Below are positions 39,529 to 54,099 of a stretch of DNA of 64,000 bases, piece by piece. Both the position numbers and the translations under genes were made by a program. Position 1 is the first letter of the stretch, and each line of letters begins with the position of its first letter. This stretch comes from Streptomyces sp. 11x1 (GTDB taxonomy: Bacteria > Actinomycetota > Actinomycetes > Streptomycetales > Streptomycetaceae). The notes beneath the pieces were generated by a model. It was not told the origin of the DNA. It saw only the letters and a program-made list of their open reading frames with translations, and did not search any database. The stretch covers positions 4,092,001 through 4,156,000 of the forward strand of contig NZ_CP122458.1 of assembly GCF_032598905.1 (NCBI RefSeq), given 5' to 3'.

Positions 39529-39713
39529 GAGAAACTCCCCCGGACTGGTTGTCCCCCCATGATGCGACAACGTACGCCCCCCGGCACTGGTTCCCCCGCA
39601 CCGGTCCTGTCCCGGTTCTGCCACATCGCACACCCGTACGCCCGCCGTGCACGCCCGTACGTCACGCCAGGCGCCCGTACGCCGCACCGACACGCCCGTG
39701 ACAAGACGCCGAA

Positions 39714-39739
39714 GGGCGGCCACCCGAAGGTGACCGCCC
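39714..39739 (-). terminator. Terminator after rpoC
   Basis: GGGCGG(C)CACC and GGTG(A)CCGCCC flank a loop that reads TTCG on the minus strand, with one internal mismatch. It lies 28 bp after the rpoC stop codon and is the same design as the tuf terminator. Confidence 0.75.
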
Positions 39740-39767
39740 CTCAACTCAAGCGGCTGCGACCGCTCGC

Positions 39768-43667
<3,900 letters not shown>

Positions 43668-43760
43668 TATGCGTCAATCCCTCTCAGGGTTGTAAGTCTT
43701 TGGTCTGATACGGGGGTCCTGGGGCCGACCGGGCTCTTCACGAGCCCGGCCGAACTCCCG

Positions 43761-46700
43761 TCAGACCTCTTCGACGCTGCTCGGCTCGCGCCGGGACAGG
43801 TCGATGCCGAGCTCCTCCGCAGCGCGGAAGACGTCCTCGTCGGTGTCACGCATCTCGATGGACATACCGTCGCTGGACAGCACCTCCACGTTCAGGCAGA
43901 GAGACTGCATCTCCTTGATGAGCACCTTGAAGGACTCGGGGATGCCGGGCTCGGGGATGTTCTCGCCCTTGACGATGGCCTCGTAGACCTTCACGCGGCC
44001 GGTGACGTCGTCGGACTTGATGGTCAGCAGCTCCTGGAGGGCGTACGCGGCGCCGTAAGCCTCCAGCGCCCACACCTCCATCTCACCGAAGCGCTGGCCA
44101 CCGAACTGGGCCTTACCACCCAGCGGCTGCTGGGTGATCATCGAGTACGGGCCGGTCGACCGTGCGTGCAGCTTGTCGTCGACCAGGTGGTGCAGCTTGA
44201 GGATGTACATGTACCCGACCGAGATCGGGTCCGGGAACGGCTCACCGGAGCGGCCGTCGAACAGACGCGCCTTGCCGGAGGGGAGCACCATGCGCTCGCC
44301 GTCGCGGTTGGGGATGGTGTGCTGCAGCAGACCGGCGAGCTCGTCCTCGCGGGCACCGTCGAAGACCGGGGTCGCGACGTTGGTGCCGGGGGCGACGGAG
44401 TCGGCGCCGATCGCCTGGAGGCGCTGCGCCCAGTCCTCGGCGAGACCGGAGACGTCCCAGCCGCGGCTGGCGAGCCAGCCGAGGTGGATCTCCAGTACCT
44501 GTCCCGGGTTCATTCGGGACGGCACACCGAGGGGGTTGAGGATGATGTCGACCGGGGTGCCGTCCTCCAGGAACGGCATGTCCTCGATCGGCAGGATCTT
44601 CGAGATGACGCCCTTGTTGCCGTGCCGGCCGGCGAGCTTGTCACCGTCGGTGATCTTGCGCTTCTGCGCCACGTACACGCGCACCAGCTGGTTGACACCG
44701 GGGGGAAGCTCGTCGCCCTCCTCACGGTCGAAGACGCGGACGCCGATGACCTTGCCGATCTCGCCGTGCGGGACCTTCAGCGAGGTGTCACGGACCTCAC
44801 GGGCCTTCTCACCGAAGATCGCACGGAGCAGGCGCTCCTCCGGGGTCAGCTCGGTCTCACCCTTGGGCGTGACCTTGCCGACGAGGATGTCGCCGGCGAC
44901 GACCTCGGCACCGATACGGATGATGCCGCGCTCGTCGAGGTCGGCGAGGACCTCCTCGGAGACGTTCGGGATGTCCCGGGTGATCTCCTCGGGGCCGAGC
45001 TTGGTGTCACGGGCGTCGACCTCGTGCTCCTCGATGTGGATCGAGGAGAGGACGTCGTCCTGCACGAGGCGCTGCGACAGGATGATCGCGTCCTCGTAGT
45101 TGTGACCCTCCCACGGCATGAACGCCACGAGGAGGTTCTTGCCCAGCGCCATCTCGCCGTTCTCGGTGGCCGGACCGTCGGCCAGGACCTGGCCCTCGAT
45201 GATCCGGTCGCCCTCGTTGACGATGACCTTCTGGTTGACCGAGGTGCCCTGGTTGGAGCGGGCGAACTTGGCCAGGCGGTACGTGATGTACGTGCCGTCG
45301 TCGTTGGTGGTGGTGATGTAGTCGGCGGAGACCTCCTGGACCACACCCGCCTTCTCGGCCTTGACCACGTCGCCGGCGTCGACGGCGGAGCGGTACTCCA
45401 TGCCGGTGCCGACGAGCGGGGACTCGCTCTTGATGAGCGGCACGGCCTGACGCATCATGTTCGCGCCCATGAGGGCACGGTTGGCGTCGTCGTGCTCCAG
45501 GAAGGGGATCATGGCGGTCGCGACCGACACCATCTGGCGCGGCGAGACGTCCATGTAGTCGACGTCGTCACCGGGGACGTAGTCGACCTCGCCGCCACGG
45601 CGGCGGACCAGGACGCGGTTCTCGGTGAAGCGCAGTTCGTCGTTGAGCGTGGCGTTGGCCTGCGCGATGACGAAGCGGTCCTCCTCGTCGGCCGTCAGGT
45701 AGTCGACCTCGTCGGTGACCTGGCCGTCGACGACCTTGCGGTACGGCGTCTCCACGAAACCGAACGCGTTGACGCGGCCGTAGGAGGCGAGCGAACCGAT
45801 CAGACCGATGTTCGGGCCTTCGGGCGTCTCGATGGGGCACATGCGCCCGTAGTGGGACGGGTGCACGTCACGGACCTCGAAGCCGGCCCGCTCACGGGAC
45901 AGACCACCGGGACCCAGCGCCGAGAGACGACGCTTGTGCGTCAGTCCCGACAGCGGGTTGTTCTGGTCCATGAACTGCGACAGCTGGCTGGTGCCGAAGA
46001 ACTCCTTGATGGAGGCGACGACCGGCCGGATGTTGATCAGGGTCTGGGGCGTGATCGCCTCGACGTCCTGGGTCGTCATGCGCTCGCGGACGACTCGCTC
46101 CATACGCGCCAGACCCGTACGGACCTGGTTCTGGATGAGCTCGCCGACGCTGCGCAGACGACGGTTGCCGAAGTGGTCGATGTCGTCGGTCTCGACGACG
46201 ATCGTCTGGCCGTTGTCGGCGGCCGTCTCGGTCTCGCCCGCGTGCAGCTTCACCAGGTACTTGATCGTCGAGATGACGTCCTCGACGGTCAGGACGCCCG
46301 CGTCGAGCGGCGCCTCCGCACCCAGCTTCTTGTTGACCTTGTAGCGGCCGACCTTCGCGAGGTCGTAGCGCTTGGGGTTGAAGTACAGGTTCTCGAGGAG
46401 CGTCTGCGCGGCCTCACGCGTGGGGGGCTCGCCCGGACGCAGCTTGCGGTAGATGTCGAGCAGCGCGTCGTCCTGCCCCTGGGTGTGGTCCTTCTCCAGG
46501 GTGGCGCGCATGGACTCGTACTCGCCGAACTCCTCCAGGATCTGCTCGGTGGTCCAGCCGAGGGCCTTGAGGAGGACGGTCACGGACTGCTTGCGCTTGC
46601 GGTCGATACGCACACCGACCATGTCGCGCTTGTCGATCTCCATCTCCAGCCAGGCACCCCGGGACGGGATGATCTTGGCGGAGAAGATGTCCTTGTCGGA

Positions 46701-47246
46701 GGTCTTGTCGATGGAGGAGTCGAAGTAGACACCGGGCGAGCGGACCAGCTGCGACACGACGACACGCTCGGTGCCGTTGATCACGAAGGTGCCCTTGTGG
46801 GTCATGAGCGGGAAGTCGCCCATGAAGACCGTCTGGGACTTGATCTCGCCGGTCTCGTTGTTGGTGAACTCGGCCGTGACGAAGAGCGGGGCCGCGTAGG
46901 TGAAGTCGCGGTCCTTGCACTCGTCGATGCTGTTCTTCGGCGGCTCGAAGCGGTGGTCGCGGAAGGTCAGCGACATCGACCCGGAGAAGTCCTCGATCGG
47001 GGAGATCTCCTCGAAGATCTCCTCCAGACCGGACTTCGTGGGGACGTCCTGACCGTTCTCCAGAGCCTCCTCGACCCGACTCTGCCAGGCGGTGTTGCCG
47101 AGCAGCCAGTCAAAGCTCTCGGTCTGCAGCGCGAGCAGGTTGGGAACCTCGAGGGGCTCCTTGATCTTTGCAAAGGAGATGCGCAGCGGGGCGGTGCTGG
47201 CGCCGTTGTTCGTATTCGCGGTCGAGGCGTTGCGCGAGGCGGCCAA
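43761..47246 (-). CDS. rpoB: DNA-directed RNA polymerase subunit beta
   Basis: Beta subunit, 1,161 residues from a TTG start ([15 protein letters not shown]). GGAAGGA lies eight bases upstream and the Streptomyces RpoB starts at this residue; an in-frame extension of 10 residues lacks conservation. The rifampicin region [20 protein letters not shown] followed by [10 protein letters not shown] is wild type (Ser, Gln, Asp, His and Ser at the usual mutation positions), so rifampicin sensitivity is expected. Cotranscribed with rpoC. Confidence 0.98.
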   Translation of the reverse strand: MAASRNASTANTNNGASTAPLRISFAKIKEPLEVPNLLALQTESFDWLLGNTAWQSRVEEALENGQDVPTKSGLEEIFEEISPIEDFSGSMSLTFRDHRFEPPKNSIDECKDRDFTYAAPLFVTAEFTNNETGEIKSQTVFMGDFPLMTHKGTFVINGTERVVVSQLVRSPGVYFDSSIDKTSDKDIFSAKIIPSRGAWLEMEIDKRDMVGVRIDRKRKQSVTVLLKALGWTTEQILEEFGEYESMRATLEKDHTQGQDDALLDIYRKLRPGEPPTREAAQTLLENLYFNPKRYDLAKVGRYKVNKKLGAEAPLDAGVLTVEDVISTIKYLVKLHAGETETAADNGQTIVVETDDIDHFGNRRLRSVGELIQNQVRTGLARMERVVRERMTTQDVEAITPQTLINIRPVVASIKEFFGTSQLSQFMDQNNPLSGLTHKRRLSALGPGGLSRERAGFEVRDVHPSHYGRMCPIETPEGPNIGLIGSLASYGRVNAFGFVETPYRKVVDGQVTDEVDYLTADEEDRFVIAQANATLNDELRFTENRVLVRRRGGEVDYVPGDDVDYMDVSPRQMVSVATAMIPFLEHDDANRALMGANMMRQAVPLIKSESPLVGTGMEYRSAVDAGDVVKAEKAGVVQEVSADYITTTNDDGTYITYRLAKFARSNQGTSVNQKVIVNEGDRIIEGQVLADGPATENGEMALGKNLLVAFMPWEGHNYEDAIILSQRLVQDDVLSSIHIEEHEVDARDTKLGPEEITRDIPNVSEEVLADLDERGIIRIGAEVVAGDILVGKVTPKGETELTPEERLLRAIFGEKAREVRDTSLKVPHGEIGKVIGVRVFDREEGDELPPGVNQLVRVYVAQKRKITDGDKLAGRHGNKGVISKILPIEDMPFLEDGTPVDIILNPLGVPSRMNPGQVLEIHLGWLASRGWDVSGLAEDWAQRLQAIGADSVAPGTNVATPVFDGAREDELAGLLQHTIPNRDGERMVLPSGKARLFDGRSGEPFPDPISVGYMYILKLHHLVDDKLHARSTGPYSMITQQPLGGKAQFGGQRFGEMEVWALEAYGAAYALQELLTIKSDDVTGRVKVYEAIVKGENIPEPGIPESFKVLIKEMQSLCLNVEVLSSDGMSIEMRDTDEDVFRAAEELGIDLSRREPSSVEEV

Positions 47247-47411
47247 GAGGGGGTCCTTCCGAGGGCTCGGACTCACTACGCGCGTACCGGCCCCCTCGAC
47301 CGGGCGCGGAGATGGAAAGCCCCAGGTGAGGGACGTTCAATCGTCGGTGCTCGAGCGAGGGCATGCCCCTGGTGACGGGCAGGAGGCAGCTAACAGGCAG
47401 CGCAAAGGGTC

Positions 47412-47440
47412 AGTGTAGCCAGTTGGCCCACTGATGTCCA
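47412..47440 (-). promoter_or_regulatory. rpoBC promoter
   Basis: On the minus strand TGGACA (47440-47435) and TACACT (47417-47412) are 17 bp apart, near-consensus for the principal sigma factor. It lies about 165 bp upstream of the rpoB TTG start. Sequence match only. Confidence 0.6.
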
Positions 47441-47744
47441 GTGCGGGTTTACGGACCCTCGGAAACCCTCGTTGTTCCTCAACGCCTGCGGCAAGCCACG
47501 CCCTCGATGCACATCGATACTGCCCTCTTCGCCGTCGATCCATGCCTCGGAGTTCGGATCCGTGTGACGACGCGTCCTGAGAATTGCGCGCTGCGTGCAG
47601 TTCGTCAAGGCCCCCCATGCCCGAACCAGATGCTGCGATCGTCACTCGCGGCCGGTCACCAGGGGTGCTCGGAGGCACGACGAAGATCACCATACTCGCC
47701 GCCACCGACAGTGCAAGGCAGCCGTCACTCGACGTCCCGGAACG

Positions 47745-47795
47745 CCGAAAGGCGACCACCCACATGGGTGATCGCCCTTCGGTGCGTCCGCGTTA
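47745..47795 (-). terminator. Terminator or attenuator after rplL
   Basis: The arms around CCGAAAGGCGACCACCC and GGGTGATCGCCCTTCGG form a stem of about 16 bp with two mismatches and an ACAT loop, 54-104 bp after the rplL stop. Read-through to rpoB is possible, as is known for rplJL-rpoBC clusters. Confidence 0.55.
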
Positions 47796-47848
47796 CAGCC
47801 CCGAGCCCGGAGCCGTGTGCGAGCAGGTCCTGAGTGGACCCGTGGGCC

Positions 47849-48232
47849 TTACTTGACCTCGACGGAGGCGCCGGCGCCCTTGAGGGACTCGGCGGCCTTC
47901 TCCGCGGCCTCCTTGGCGACCTTCTCGAGAACGGGCTTCGGGGCGCCGTCCACGAGGTCCTTGGCCTCCTTCAGGCCCAGGGAGGTCAGCTCACGCACGA
48001 CCTTGATGACCTGGATCTTCTTGTCGCCGGCACCGGTGAGGATGACGTCGAACTCGTCCTGCTCCTCAGCGGCCTCGGCCGGGGCGCCGGGGACGGCGGG
48101 GCCGGCGACGGCGACGGCCGCGGCGGCGGTGACGTCGAACTTCTCCTCGAACGCCTTCACGAACTCGGAGAGCTCGATGAGGGTCATCTCCTCGAACTGC
48201 GCGAGCAGGTCTTCCTGGCTGAGCTTCGCCAT
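47849..48232 (-). CDS. rplL: 50S ribosomal protein L7/L12
   Basis: Multicopy stalk protein that recruits translational GTPases. The 127-residue protein has the N-terminal dimerisation domain ([20 protein letters not shown]), an Ala/Pro-rich flexible hinge (about 40-60) and the globular C-terminal domain with [20 protein letters not shown] and [12 protein letters not shown]. The start at 48232 follows a GGAAGG-type site; an upstream in-frame codon is unlikely. Downstream of rplJ. Confidence 0.97.
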   Translation of the reverse strand: MAKLSQEDLLAQFEEMTLIELSEFVKAFEEKFDVTAAAAVAVAGPAVPGAPAEAAEEQDEFDVILTGAGDKKIQVIKVVRELTSLGLKEAKDLVDGAPKPVLEKVAKEAAEKAAESLKGAGASVEVK

Positions 48233-48346
48233 GATGGGCGATCCTTCCACTAATTCGGCAGGTGCCGGATGTATCGAAACGGCGGGCGTACTTACGGCCC
48301 GCTACGACCCGCGCTTCAGGCGGCGCGGATCAATGCGCGAGCCGAG

Positions 48347-48877
48347 TTACTCGGCACCGCCCTGCTCGTCCTGCTTGGCGCGAAGAGCGTCCACGGTGCG
48401 GACGAGCTTCGAGGGAAGCGCCTGGAAGAGCTGAGCAGTCTGGGACTGCTTGCCCTTGAAGGCACCCGCCAGCTTGGAGAGCAGAACCTCGCGGGACTCG
48501 AGGTCCGCAAGCTTCTTGATCTCGTCGGCGGACAGCGCCTTGCCGTCAAGGACACCGCCCTTGATGACGAGGTTCGGGTTGTCCTTGGCGAAGTCACGAA
48601 GACCCTTCGCCGACGTCACCGGGTCACCGGTGATGAAGGCAACCGCCGTCGGACCGTTGAACAGGTCGTCGAGCGTCGAGATCCCGGCCTCGTTGGCCGC
48701 GATCTTGGTCAGCGTGTTCTTCACCACGGCGTACTGGGCGTCTTCACCGAGCGAACGGCGCAGGTTCTTCAGCTGCGCGACGGTGAGACCCCGGTACTCG
48801 GTCAGCACGGCGGCGTTCGAGCTACGGAACTGCTCCGTGAGCTCGGCCACCGCGGCAGCCTTGTCGGGCCTTGCCAT
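48347..48877 (-). CDS. rplJ: 50S ribosomal protein L10
   Basis: Stalk base protein that binds L7/L12 dimers; it autoregulates its mRNA leader in E. coli. The 176-residue protein begins [20 protein letters not shown] and contains the signature [20 protein letters not shown], with the C-terminal helix that binds L12. GGAGG precedes the ATG. It is first in the rplJL operon. Confidence 0.97.
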   Translation of the reverse strand: MARPDKAAAVAELTEQFRSSNAAVLTEYRGLTVAQLKNLRRSLGEDAQYAVVKNTLTKIAANEAGISTLDDLFNGPTAVAFITGDPVTSAKGLRDFAKDNPNLVIKGGVLDGKALSADEIKKLADLESREVLLSKLAGAFKGKQSQTAQLFQALPSKLVRTVDALRAKQDEQGGAE

Positions 48878-49179
48878 AGAGCGTCGGCCTCCTTCCGGGT
48901 GATGAGGACCGCTCAGAAGGGGCCGAACAGAACGAAACGCCCCGGCGCAGGCGCACGGGGCGTAGCTCGACCGGACGAATTCCATGCGGGCACGGAACCG
49001 GACCGGGAGCAACTTCCACAGTCACCTGCGCGGGTCGTCCGCGGTTCAGCGGATCCTTCGGCCACCGAGCCCTCTTACAAGCGCACGGCAACGACCAGCG
49101 GTCTTTGGCTTCTCCGGAAGGTTAGATGACACACGACGTGTCAAGCAAATCCGCTCCTTGACGGCGCCACTCAGCCCTC
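48878..49179 (-). other. rplJL leader, no gene seen
   Basis: This 302-bp interval lies between the first lipoprotein gene and rplJ. It holds a promoter match at 49119-49148 and then a leader of about 240 nt, as expected for an L10-regulated mRNA. I see no gene. Confidence 0.5.
49119..49148 (-). promoter_or_regulatory. Possible rplJL promoter with internal palindrome
   Basis: On the minus strand TTGCTT (49148-49143) and TAACCT (49124-49119) are 18 bp apart. The spacer contains GACACGTCGTGTGTC, a GACAC/GTGTC palindrome (an alternative -35 TTGACA overlaps it but would leave only 14 bp). The palindrome could bind a regulator. Confidence 0.4.
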
Positions 49180-50076
49180 TCATGCCCCGTCCACCAGCTC
49201 GGCGAGGTCGACGGTGTCCTCGGCCGGCGGGGTCTCGACGGTCACCGGCCGGTCGACGTCCAGGAGGGTGACGGTCAGGTCGAGCGGGCCTGTGTCGACC
49301 ATCCGCCCGTCCTTCAGGCTTTCGGTCTCCCCCCGGAGCCGGTACCGCTTGGCCCGGCCGTCGTCGTCGACCCAGAGGTCCATGGTGAGGGTCTCCTCGA
49401 TGTCCAGCATCATGAACTGGTCGAGGCTCGTCGTCCGCAGCTTCCGGGTCGCCTTGTCGCGGGCGGCCGTCTGGGCGTCCCGCAGGCTGTTCCAGGTGAC
49501 CGTTCCCCGGTAGTGCGTGGTCCCGCTTCCGTCGACCGTCTCCGTGCCGACCTCGCGGACCTTCTTCGCGCCGGTCAGGAGTGTGGACTGCGCGAGCGGG
49601 CTCGCCTCCAACGCGGTGGGCAGGACGCGGTACGTGTTGTTCTCCGCCGCGCCGCGTCCCCACACGGCCGGCCCGACGCTGAACCACTCCTTGTCCGCCG
49701 GTGCGCCGATGGCGGCCGGGTCCCCCTCGGCGTAGAGCACCCCGTCGGCGAACCGCACCTCCACGGGCTTGCCCTCGCTCGCGGCCAGCCCGGTCACGTC
49801 CATGCGCATCGAGGTCGGCCGTGCGGTCATCGCCGCCTCGACCCGCATCCTCCCGTTCTCCGGCACCGTGCCCCTCACCCGGTACCGCAGCGACGTGACG
49901 TCCGTGGTCCGCTCGGCGGCCCGGGCCACGGCCTCGGCGGGTGTCTTCGGGCTCGCCTCGGCCTGCGCCTGCGTGCCACAGGCGGTGGCACCGCCGAGCA
50001 ACGCGGCCACGACGGCGACGCCGACCGCTCTGCGGCCGTGTACGGAGCGTACGGAGCCGCGCGCGGCAAACCTCAT
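49180..50076 (-). CDS. Lipoprotein, LppX/LprG-like beta fold
   Basis: 298-residue predicted lipoprotein. A basic start (FAARGSVRSVHGRR) and hydrophobic core lead to the lipobox TAC-GTQ with the lipidated Cys. The mature part resembles LppX/LprG-type beta-sheets: SMRMDVTGLAASEGKPVEVR, TTHYRGTVTWNSL and TLTMDLWVDDDGR. It is a paralogue of the following gene, sharing the THYxGTV and DLWxDxD motifs. The ATG at 50076 has AGGGGGA upstream. It separates rplA from rplJ; the function is unknown. Confidence 0.8.
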   Translation of the reverse strand: MRFAARGSVRSVHGRRAVGVAVVAALLGGATACGTQAQAEASPKTPAEAVARAAERTTDVTSLRYRVRGTVPENGRMRVEAAMTARPTSMRMDVTGLAASEGKPVEVRFADGVLYAEGDPAAIGAPADKEWFSVGPAVWGRGAAENNTYRVLPTALEASPLAQSTLLTGAKKVREVGTETVDGSGTTHYRGTVTWNSLRDAQTAARDKATRKLRTTSLDQFMMLDIEETLTMDLWVDDDGRAKRYRLRGETESLKDGRMVDTGPLDLTVTLLDVDRPVTVETPPAEDTVDLAELVDGA

Positions 50077-50157
50077 GTGTCCCCCTGGTCCCTCACGCCC
50101 CACCTCTATGGGACGGCTGGGACACTAGCGCCGCCGGGTCGTGTCTGTCCCTCGAAT

Positions 50158-51027
50158 TCAGCTCGTCGGCGATGAGCTCATCAGGTCCTTGTAGTCGACC
50201 GTCTCGGCGGCCGGCGGCTCCTCGGTGGAGACGTCGACGCCGTAGTCGCTGTAGTGGGCCGTGGAGTTCACCGTGCCGTTCGCGGTGTCGACCTTCTCGA
50301 CCTTCTTGACCAGCAGGTCGTCCTCGTCGATCCAGAGGTCGATGTCGACGGTGGTGATGCCGGAGGCCTTCAGCTGCTCCTCCAGTTCGGCCCGCATGTC
50401 CTCGCCGAGGTTCGCGTTCCGCTCCTGGAGGTCGGCGACGTCCACGGTGCCGGCGTAGTGCGTGGTCCGCTCCCCGCGGACGTCCTCCTCACCGACCTCC
50501 TCGACGTCACCGGAGGCCAGCAGGAGCCGTACGGACTGGTTCGGTGTGACGCTCTTGAAGTGCTCCTGCACATAGGCGCCGGAGGCCCCGCCGATCATCT
50601 CGTCCATGTCCTCGTACGCGTACCGGATCCACCGCTTGCCGCCGTACCGGCCGGCGAACAGATCACCCATGTCCGCGTAGTAGGCGTCGGGCAGGTAGCG
50701 GGCCTCGGTCGAGGTGATGCCCAGGCGGCGCATCTGGTCGGCCGCCTGGCCGCCGGTGTAGGTGATGGTCATCGTGCCGTCGAGACCGTCGGCCCAGTCG
50801 ACCTCGCCGTCGGCCTCGATGGACATCAGCTCGCCCAGGTCGCCAGTGGACTCGATCCTCGACGAGTCGGCGTCACGGGTGGAGGAGTCCGCGAGCTTGA
50901 GCGCCGCGAACGGATCGTCCCCGCCGTGCTCGTCCGAGTCCGGGGAGCCGCAGGCCACCACCCCCGTCAGCGCGGCCACCACCGCGAACGACACCGCCCT
51001 ACGGCGACGCGTGCTCGACCTGGTCAT
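50158..51027 (-). CDS. Lipoprotein, paralogue of the neighbouring gene
   Basis: 289-residue predicted lipoprotein: basic start TRSSTRRRRAVSFAVVAALT, then the lipobox VVAC-GSPD. Shared motifs with its neighbour include TTHYAGTVDVADLQ and VDIDLWIDEDDLLVKK. The mature domain is likely an LppX/LprG-like lipid- or ligand-binding fold. A GGGGGG-type ribosome binding site precedes the ATG at 51027. A tandem duplication between rplA and rplJ. Confidence 0.8.
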   Translation of the reverse strand: MTRSSTRRRRAVSFAVVAALTGVVACGSPDSDEHGGDDPFAALKLADSSTRDADSSRIESTGDLGELMSIEADGEVDWADGLDGTMTITYTGGQAADQMRRLGITSTEARYLPDAYYADMGDLFAGRYGGKRWIRYAYEDMDEMIGGASGAYVQEHFKSVTPNQSVRLLLASGDVEEVGEEDVRGERTTHYAGTVDVADLQERNANLGEDMRAELEEQLKASGITTVDIDLWIDEDDLLVKKVEKVDTANGTVNSTAHYSDYGVDVSTEEPPAAETVDYKDLMSSSPTS

Positions 51028-51160
51028 CCGTCCCCACCCCCCAGGGAGATTCACCGTGCTCCGCACACCAGGGCAGCACATGCGCGCGCGTATGCCCACC
51101 CGTACGCCGGAAGGACCCGTGAGGACCCCTGCGGGGCCCGTATGCCCGTATGCCGAAAAG

Positions 51161-51199
51161 GGACGAGCCCCGCACCTCTGAAGGTTGCGGGGCTCGTCC
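51161..51199 (-). terminator. Terminator after rplA
   Basis: Perfect 14-bp stem with arms GGACGAGCCCCGCA (51161-51174) and TGCGGGGCTCGTCC (51186-51199), 44 bp after the rplA stop. Confidence 0.8.
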
Positions 51200-51242
51200 A
51201 CGGGCTGTGCGACCGCGACGCGGCTGCCGGTGAGCGTCAGGC

Positions 51243-51968
51243 TCAGACGGCGGCCGGGTCCTCCTCGACGAGGAGGTTGCGGGTGCGGTTGGAGTCGACC
51301 GGGATGCCGGGGCCGATCGTGGTGCTGATCGCGGCCTTCTTGATGTAGCGACCCTTGGCGGCCGACGGCTTCAGACGGAGGATCTCCTCCAGCGCCGCGG
51401 CGTAGTTCTCCACCAGCTTGGTGTCGTCGAACGACGTCTTGCCGATGATGAAGTGCAGGTTCGAGTGCTTGTCGACGCGGAACTCGATCTTGCCGCCCTT
51501 GATGTCGTTGACGGCCTTCACGACGTCCGGGGTCACGGTGCCGGTCTTGGGGTTCGGCATGAGACCACGGGGACCGAGCACGCGGCCGAGGCGGCCGACC
51601 TTGCCCATGAGGTCCGGGGTGGCGACGACGGCGTCGAAGTCCAGACGGCCCTTCGCCACCTCGTCGATCAGTTCGTCGGAGCCGACGATGTCGGCGCCGG
51701 CGGCGGTCGCGGCCTCGGCACGGTCACCGGTCGCGAAGACCAGGACCCGGGCGGTCTTACCGGTGCCGTGCGGGAGGTTCACGGTGCCACGAACCATCTG
51801 GTCGGCCTTGCGCGGGTCGACACCCAGACGGAAGGCGACCTCGACGGTGCCGTCGAACTTGGAGGTGGAGGTCTCCTTGGCGAGACGGACGGCCTCGAGC
51901 GGGGCGTAGAGCTTGTCCCGGTCGACCTTGGCGTCCGCAGCGCGGAGAGCCTTGCTGCGCTTGCTCAC
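51243..51968 (-). CDS. rplA: 50S ribosomal protein L1
   Basis: Forms the L1 stalk at the E site; in E. coli it represses rplKA translation. The 241-residue protein contains the L1 signature [20 protein letters not shown] at about 124-143 and two domains split around residues 70-160. It follows rplK by 99 bp and is followed by a strong terminator. Confidence 0.98.
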   Translation of the reverse strand: MSKRSKALRAADAKVDRDKLYAPLEAVRLAKETSTSKFDGTVEVAFRLGVDPRKADQMVRGTVNLPHGTGKTARVLVFATGDRAEAATAAGADIVGSDELIDEVAKGRLDFDAVVATPDLMGKVGRLGRVLGPRGLMPNPKTGTVTPDVVKAVNDIKGGKIEFRVDKHSNLHFIIGKTSFDDTKLVENYAAALEEILRLKPSAAKGRYIKKAAISTTIGPGIPVDSNRTRNLLVEEDPAAV

Positions 51969-52067
51969 AACTGCTCCTGTGTGTTCTGAAAGGAGTCGTG
52001 GTGTACGGGCCGAGCAGGCCCTACCACGTGCGGCTCCGTGAGCCGCATGGTTCTACGAAGGTGGGGT

Positions 52068-52502
52068 TCAGCCCTCGACCGTGACGCCCATGGAACGCGC
52101 GGTACCGGCGATGATCTTCGCGGCGGCGTCCAGGTCGTTGGCGTTGAGGTCGGGCATCTTCGTCGTGGCGATCTCGCGGACCTGCGCCTCGGTGATCTTG
52201 GCGACCTTGGTCTTGTGCGGCTCGCCGGAGCCCTTCTCGATACCCGCGGCCTTGAGGATCATCTTGGCGGCCGGGGGCGTCTTGGTGACGAAGGTGAAGG
52301 AGCGGTCCTCGTAGACCGTGATCTCCACCGGGATGACCCACCCGCGCTGCGACTCGGTCGCGGCGTTGTAGGCCTTGCAGAACTCCATGATGTTGACGCC
52401 GTGCTGACCGAGCGCGGGGCCGACCGGCGGAGCCGGGTTGGCCGCGCCGGCCTGGATCTGGAGCTTGATGAGCCCCGTGACCTTCTTCTTCTTGGGAGGC
52501 AT
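52068..52502 (-). CDS. rplK: 50S ribosomal protein L11
   Basis: Part of the GTPase-associated centre; it triggers RelA and is the thiostrepton target with 23S rRNA. The 144-residue protein starts [20 protein letters not shown] and contains the proline-rich switch [20 protein letters not shown]. No resistance-type change is visible. The start has a GGACCCGGAGAG ribosome binding site. Confidence 0.98.
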   Translation of the reverse strand: MPPKKKKVTGLIKLQIQAGAANPAPPVGPALGQHGVNIMEFCKAYNAATESQRGWVIPVEITVYEDRSFTFVTKTPPAAKMILKAAGIEKGSGEPHKTKVAKITEAQVREIATTKMPDLNANDLDAAAKIIAGTARSMGVTVEG

Positions 52503-52572
52503 TACTCTCCGGGTCCTTTCGATTCGAGTGCGCCCTCATCCGGTTCGCGGCCAGATGAAGGCATACCGCACA

Positions 52573-52600
52573 ACGATAGCGGGTATAGATGCGCGGCCAA
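52573..52600 (-). promoter_or_regulatory. Possible rplKA promoter
   Basis: On the minus strand TTGGCC (52600-52595) and TATCGT (52578-52573) lie 16 bp apart, just after the nusG terminator. A moderate match only. Confidence 0.3.
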
Positions 52601-52610
52601 AAACCGAGCA

Positions 52611-52642
52611 GGTCAGACAAGCTGCGGACAGCTCGCCTGACC
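52611..52642 (-). terminator. Terminator after nusG
   Basis: Fourteen-bp stem (52611-52624 with 52629-52642) with two mismatches that are G-U on the RNA, and a TCCG loop. It is followed on the minus strand by a run of five Ts, so it looks like an intrinsic terminator between secE-nusG and rplKA. Confidence 0.7.
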
Positions 52643-52687
52643 TGGTCGGAAGCGTGGGTTGCTGCGCTCCGAAGAACTCAGCAGAAC

Positions 52688-53548
52688 TCAGTTCTTCTGG
52701 ATCTGGTCGAACGACAGCTCGACCGGAGTCTCGCGGCCGAAGATCTCCACGAGACCCTTGACCTTCTTCGAGTCCGCGTTGATCTCGTTGATCGTCGCCT
52801 GCAGCGTGGCGAACGGGCCGTCCGTGACGGTGACCGAGTCGCCGACCTCGAAGTCCAGCACCTGGACCTCGACCTTGCGGGCGGGCGCCGGCTTGCCCTC
52901 GGCCTCGGCGGCCTCACGGGCGGCCTTCTCCTCGGCCTCCGGCGCGAGCATCTTGACGATCTCGTCCAGGGTCAGCGGGTACGGGTCGTAGGCGTTGCCC
53001 ACGAAGCCGGTGACGCCGGGGGTGTTGCGGACGACGCCCCAGGACTCGTTCGTCAGGTCCATGCGGACGAGAACGTATCCGGGGAGCTTGTTCTGGCGGA
53101 TCGTCTTGCGCTCGCCGTTCTTGATCTGCGCGACCTCTTCCTGCGGCACCTCGGCCTGGAAGATGAAGTCCTCGACGTTCAGCGAGACGGCACGCTGTTC
53201 GAGGTTGGTCTTCACGCGGTTCTCGTAACCGGCGTAGGTGTGGATGACGTACCACTCACCGGGCAGGGTCCGCAGTTCCTCGCGGAGAGCCTCGACGGGG
53301 TCGACCGGCTCGGCCTCCTCCTCGACGACCTCCTCGGTCGCCTCGTCCTCGTCCTCGTCGGCGTCCGCGTCGTCGGAGTCGTCCTCGACGTGCAGCGCAG
53401 CTTCCTCGGCCGGCTCCCCCGCCTCGGCCTCGGCAGCCTCGAACTCGTCGACCTCGTCCGAGCCCTCGACGATGTCGAGTTCGTCGTCCACGGACTCGGC
53501 ACCTTCACCGCGAGGCTCCATGGCGTCCTTCAGGTTCGGGTCAGACAC
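52688..53548 (-). CDS. nusG: Transcription termination/antitermination factor NusG with acidic N-terminal extension
   Basis: Binds RNA polymerase and Rho or S10 to couple transcription and translation. The 286-residue protein starts at GTG ([20 protein letters not shown]). The first about 105 residues are strongly acidic and disordered; then the NGN domain ([20 protein letters not shown], about 115-225) and a C-terminal KOW domain ([20 protein letters not shown]). The extension is a known feature of actinobacterial NusG. It follows secE by 76 bp, a gap that holds a GC-rich hairpin near 53585-53615. Confidence 0.97.
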   Translation of the reverse strand: MSDPNLKDAMEPRGEGAESVDDELDIVEGSDEVDEFEAAEAEAGEPAEEAALHVEDDSDDADADEDEDEATEEVVEEEAEPVDPVEALREELRTLPGEWYVIHTYAGYENRVKTNLEQRAVSLNVEDFIFQAEVPQEEVAQIKNGERKTIRQNKLPGYVLVRMDLTNESWGVVRNTPGVTGFVGNAYDPYPLTLDEIVKMLAPEAEEKAAREAAEAEGKPAPARKVEVQVLDFEVGDSVTVTDGPFATLQATINEINADSKKVKGLVEIFGRETPVELSFDQIQKN

Positions 53549-53624
53549 GTGGCTGCTTCTTCCTGGATCATGGGGGTGGAACACGCGAAAGGGGCGCCAG
53601 GTAACGGCGCCCTTCGCTCTCGGC

Positions 53625-53912
53625 TCAGCCGAAGACGTACTTGGCAGCCTTGTCGAGGCCGAAGTCAATCACAGTAACAAGACCGATCATGATGACGACG
53701 AAGACGATGACCACCGTCGTGTAGGTCGTCAGCTGGGAGCGGGTCGGCCAGACGACCTTCCGCAGCTCCGCGACGATCTGGCGGTAGAAGAGCGCGAGGC
53801 GCTTCAGCGGGCCCTTCTTGGCGCGCTTTCCGCCCTTGCGGGTCTTCTTCTTGTCCTCGGGCACCTCGTCCTGGGCATCAGGCGTGTCGATGGAGCCCAC
53901 GGCGTCCGTCAT
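53625..53912 (-). CDS. secE: Preprotein translocase subunit SecE
   Basis: Clamps the two halves of SecY in the membrane. The 95-residue protein has a hydrophilic Lys-rich N-terminus, the conserved amphipathic segment [19 protein letters not shown] and one membrane helix (about 63-82, [20 protein letters not shown]). Gram-positive type with one helix. Between tRNA-Trp and nusG, its classical position. Confidence 0.97.
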   Translation of the reverse strand: MTDAVGSIDTPDAQDEVPEDKKKTRKGGKRAKKGPLKRLALFYRQIVAELRKVVWPTRSQLTTYTTVVIVFVVIMIGLVTVIDFGLDKAAKYVFG

Positions 53913-54026
53913 TCATCCTCACCTGATTCCGGTCCGGGTCGTGGCCGTGCCGCGCCCGGTCTGAGCCGCACGGCGGAACATTGCTGTACGTACATGCGCA
54001 CACATCCTGGCGTGAGGAGTGTGTAG

Positions 54027-54099
54027 CAGGGCCGGAGGGACTTGAACCCCCAACCGCTGGTTTTGGAGACCAGTGCTCTACCAATTGAGCTACGACCCT
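54027..54099 (-). tRNA. tRNA-Trp (anticodon CCA)
   Basis: The minus strand folds as a 73-nt cloverleaf: acceptor AGGGTCG with CGGCCCT (a single G-U), D arm GCTC/GAGC, anticodon loop CTCCAAA with CCA, and T arm with GGTTCAA. Discriminator G; the 3' CCA is not encoded. Its place before secE is the known tRNA-Trp-secE-nusG arrangement. Confidence 0.93.

Larger units (their letters stand above)
47247..47848 (-). other. rplL-rpoB intergenic region: attenuator and rpoB promoter
   Basis: No gene is seen in this 602-bp interval. It contains the rplL hairpin near 47745-47795 and a promoter match at 47412-47440. In related bacteria a partial terminator and a processing site adjust rpoBC expression relative to rplJL. 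Open frames on either strand are not supported by start signals or homology. Confidence 0.55.
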
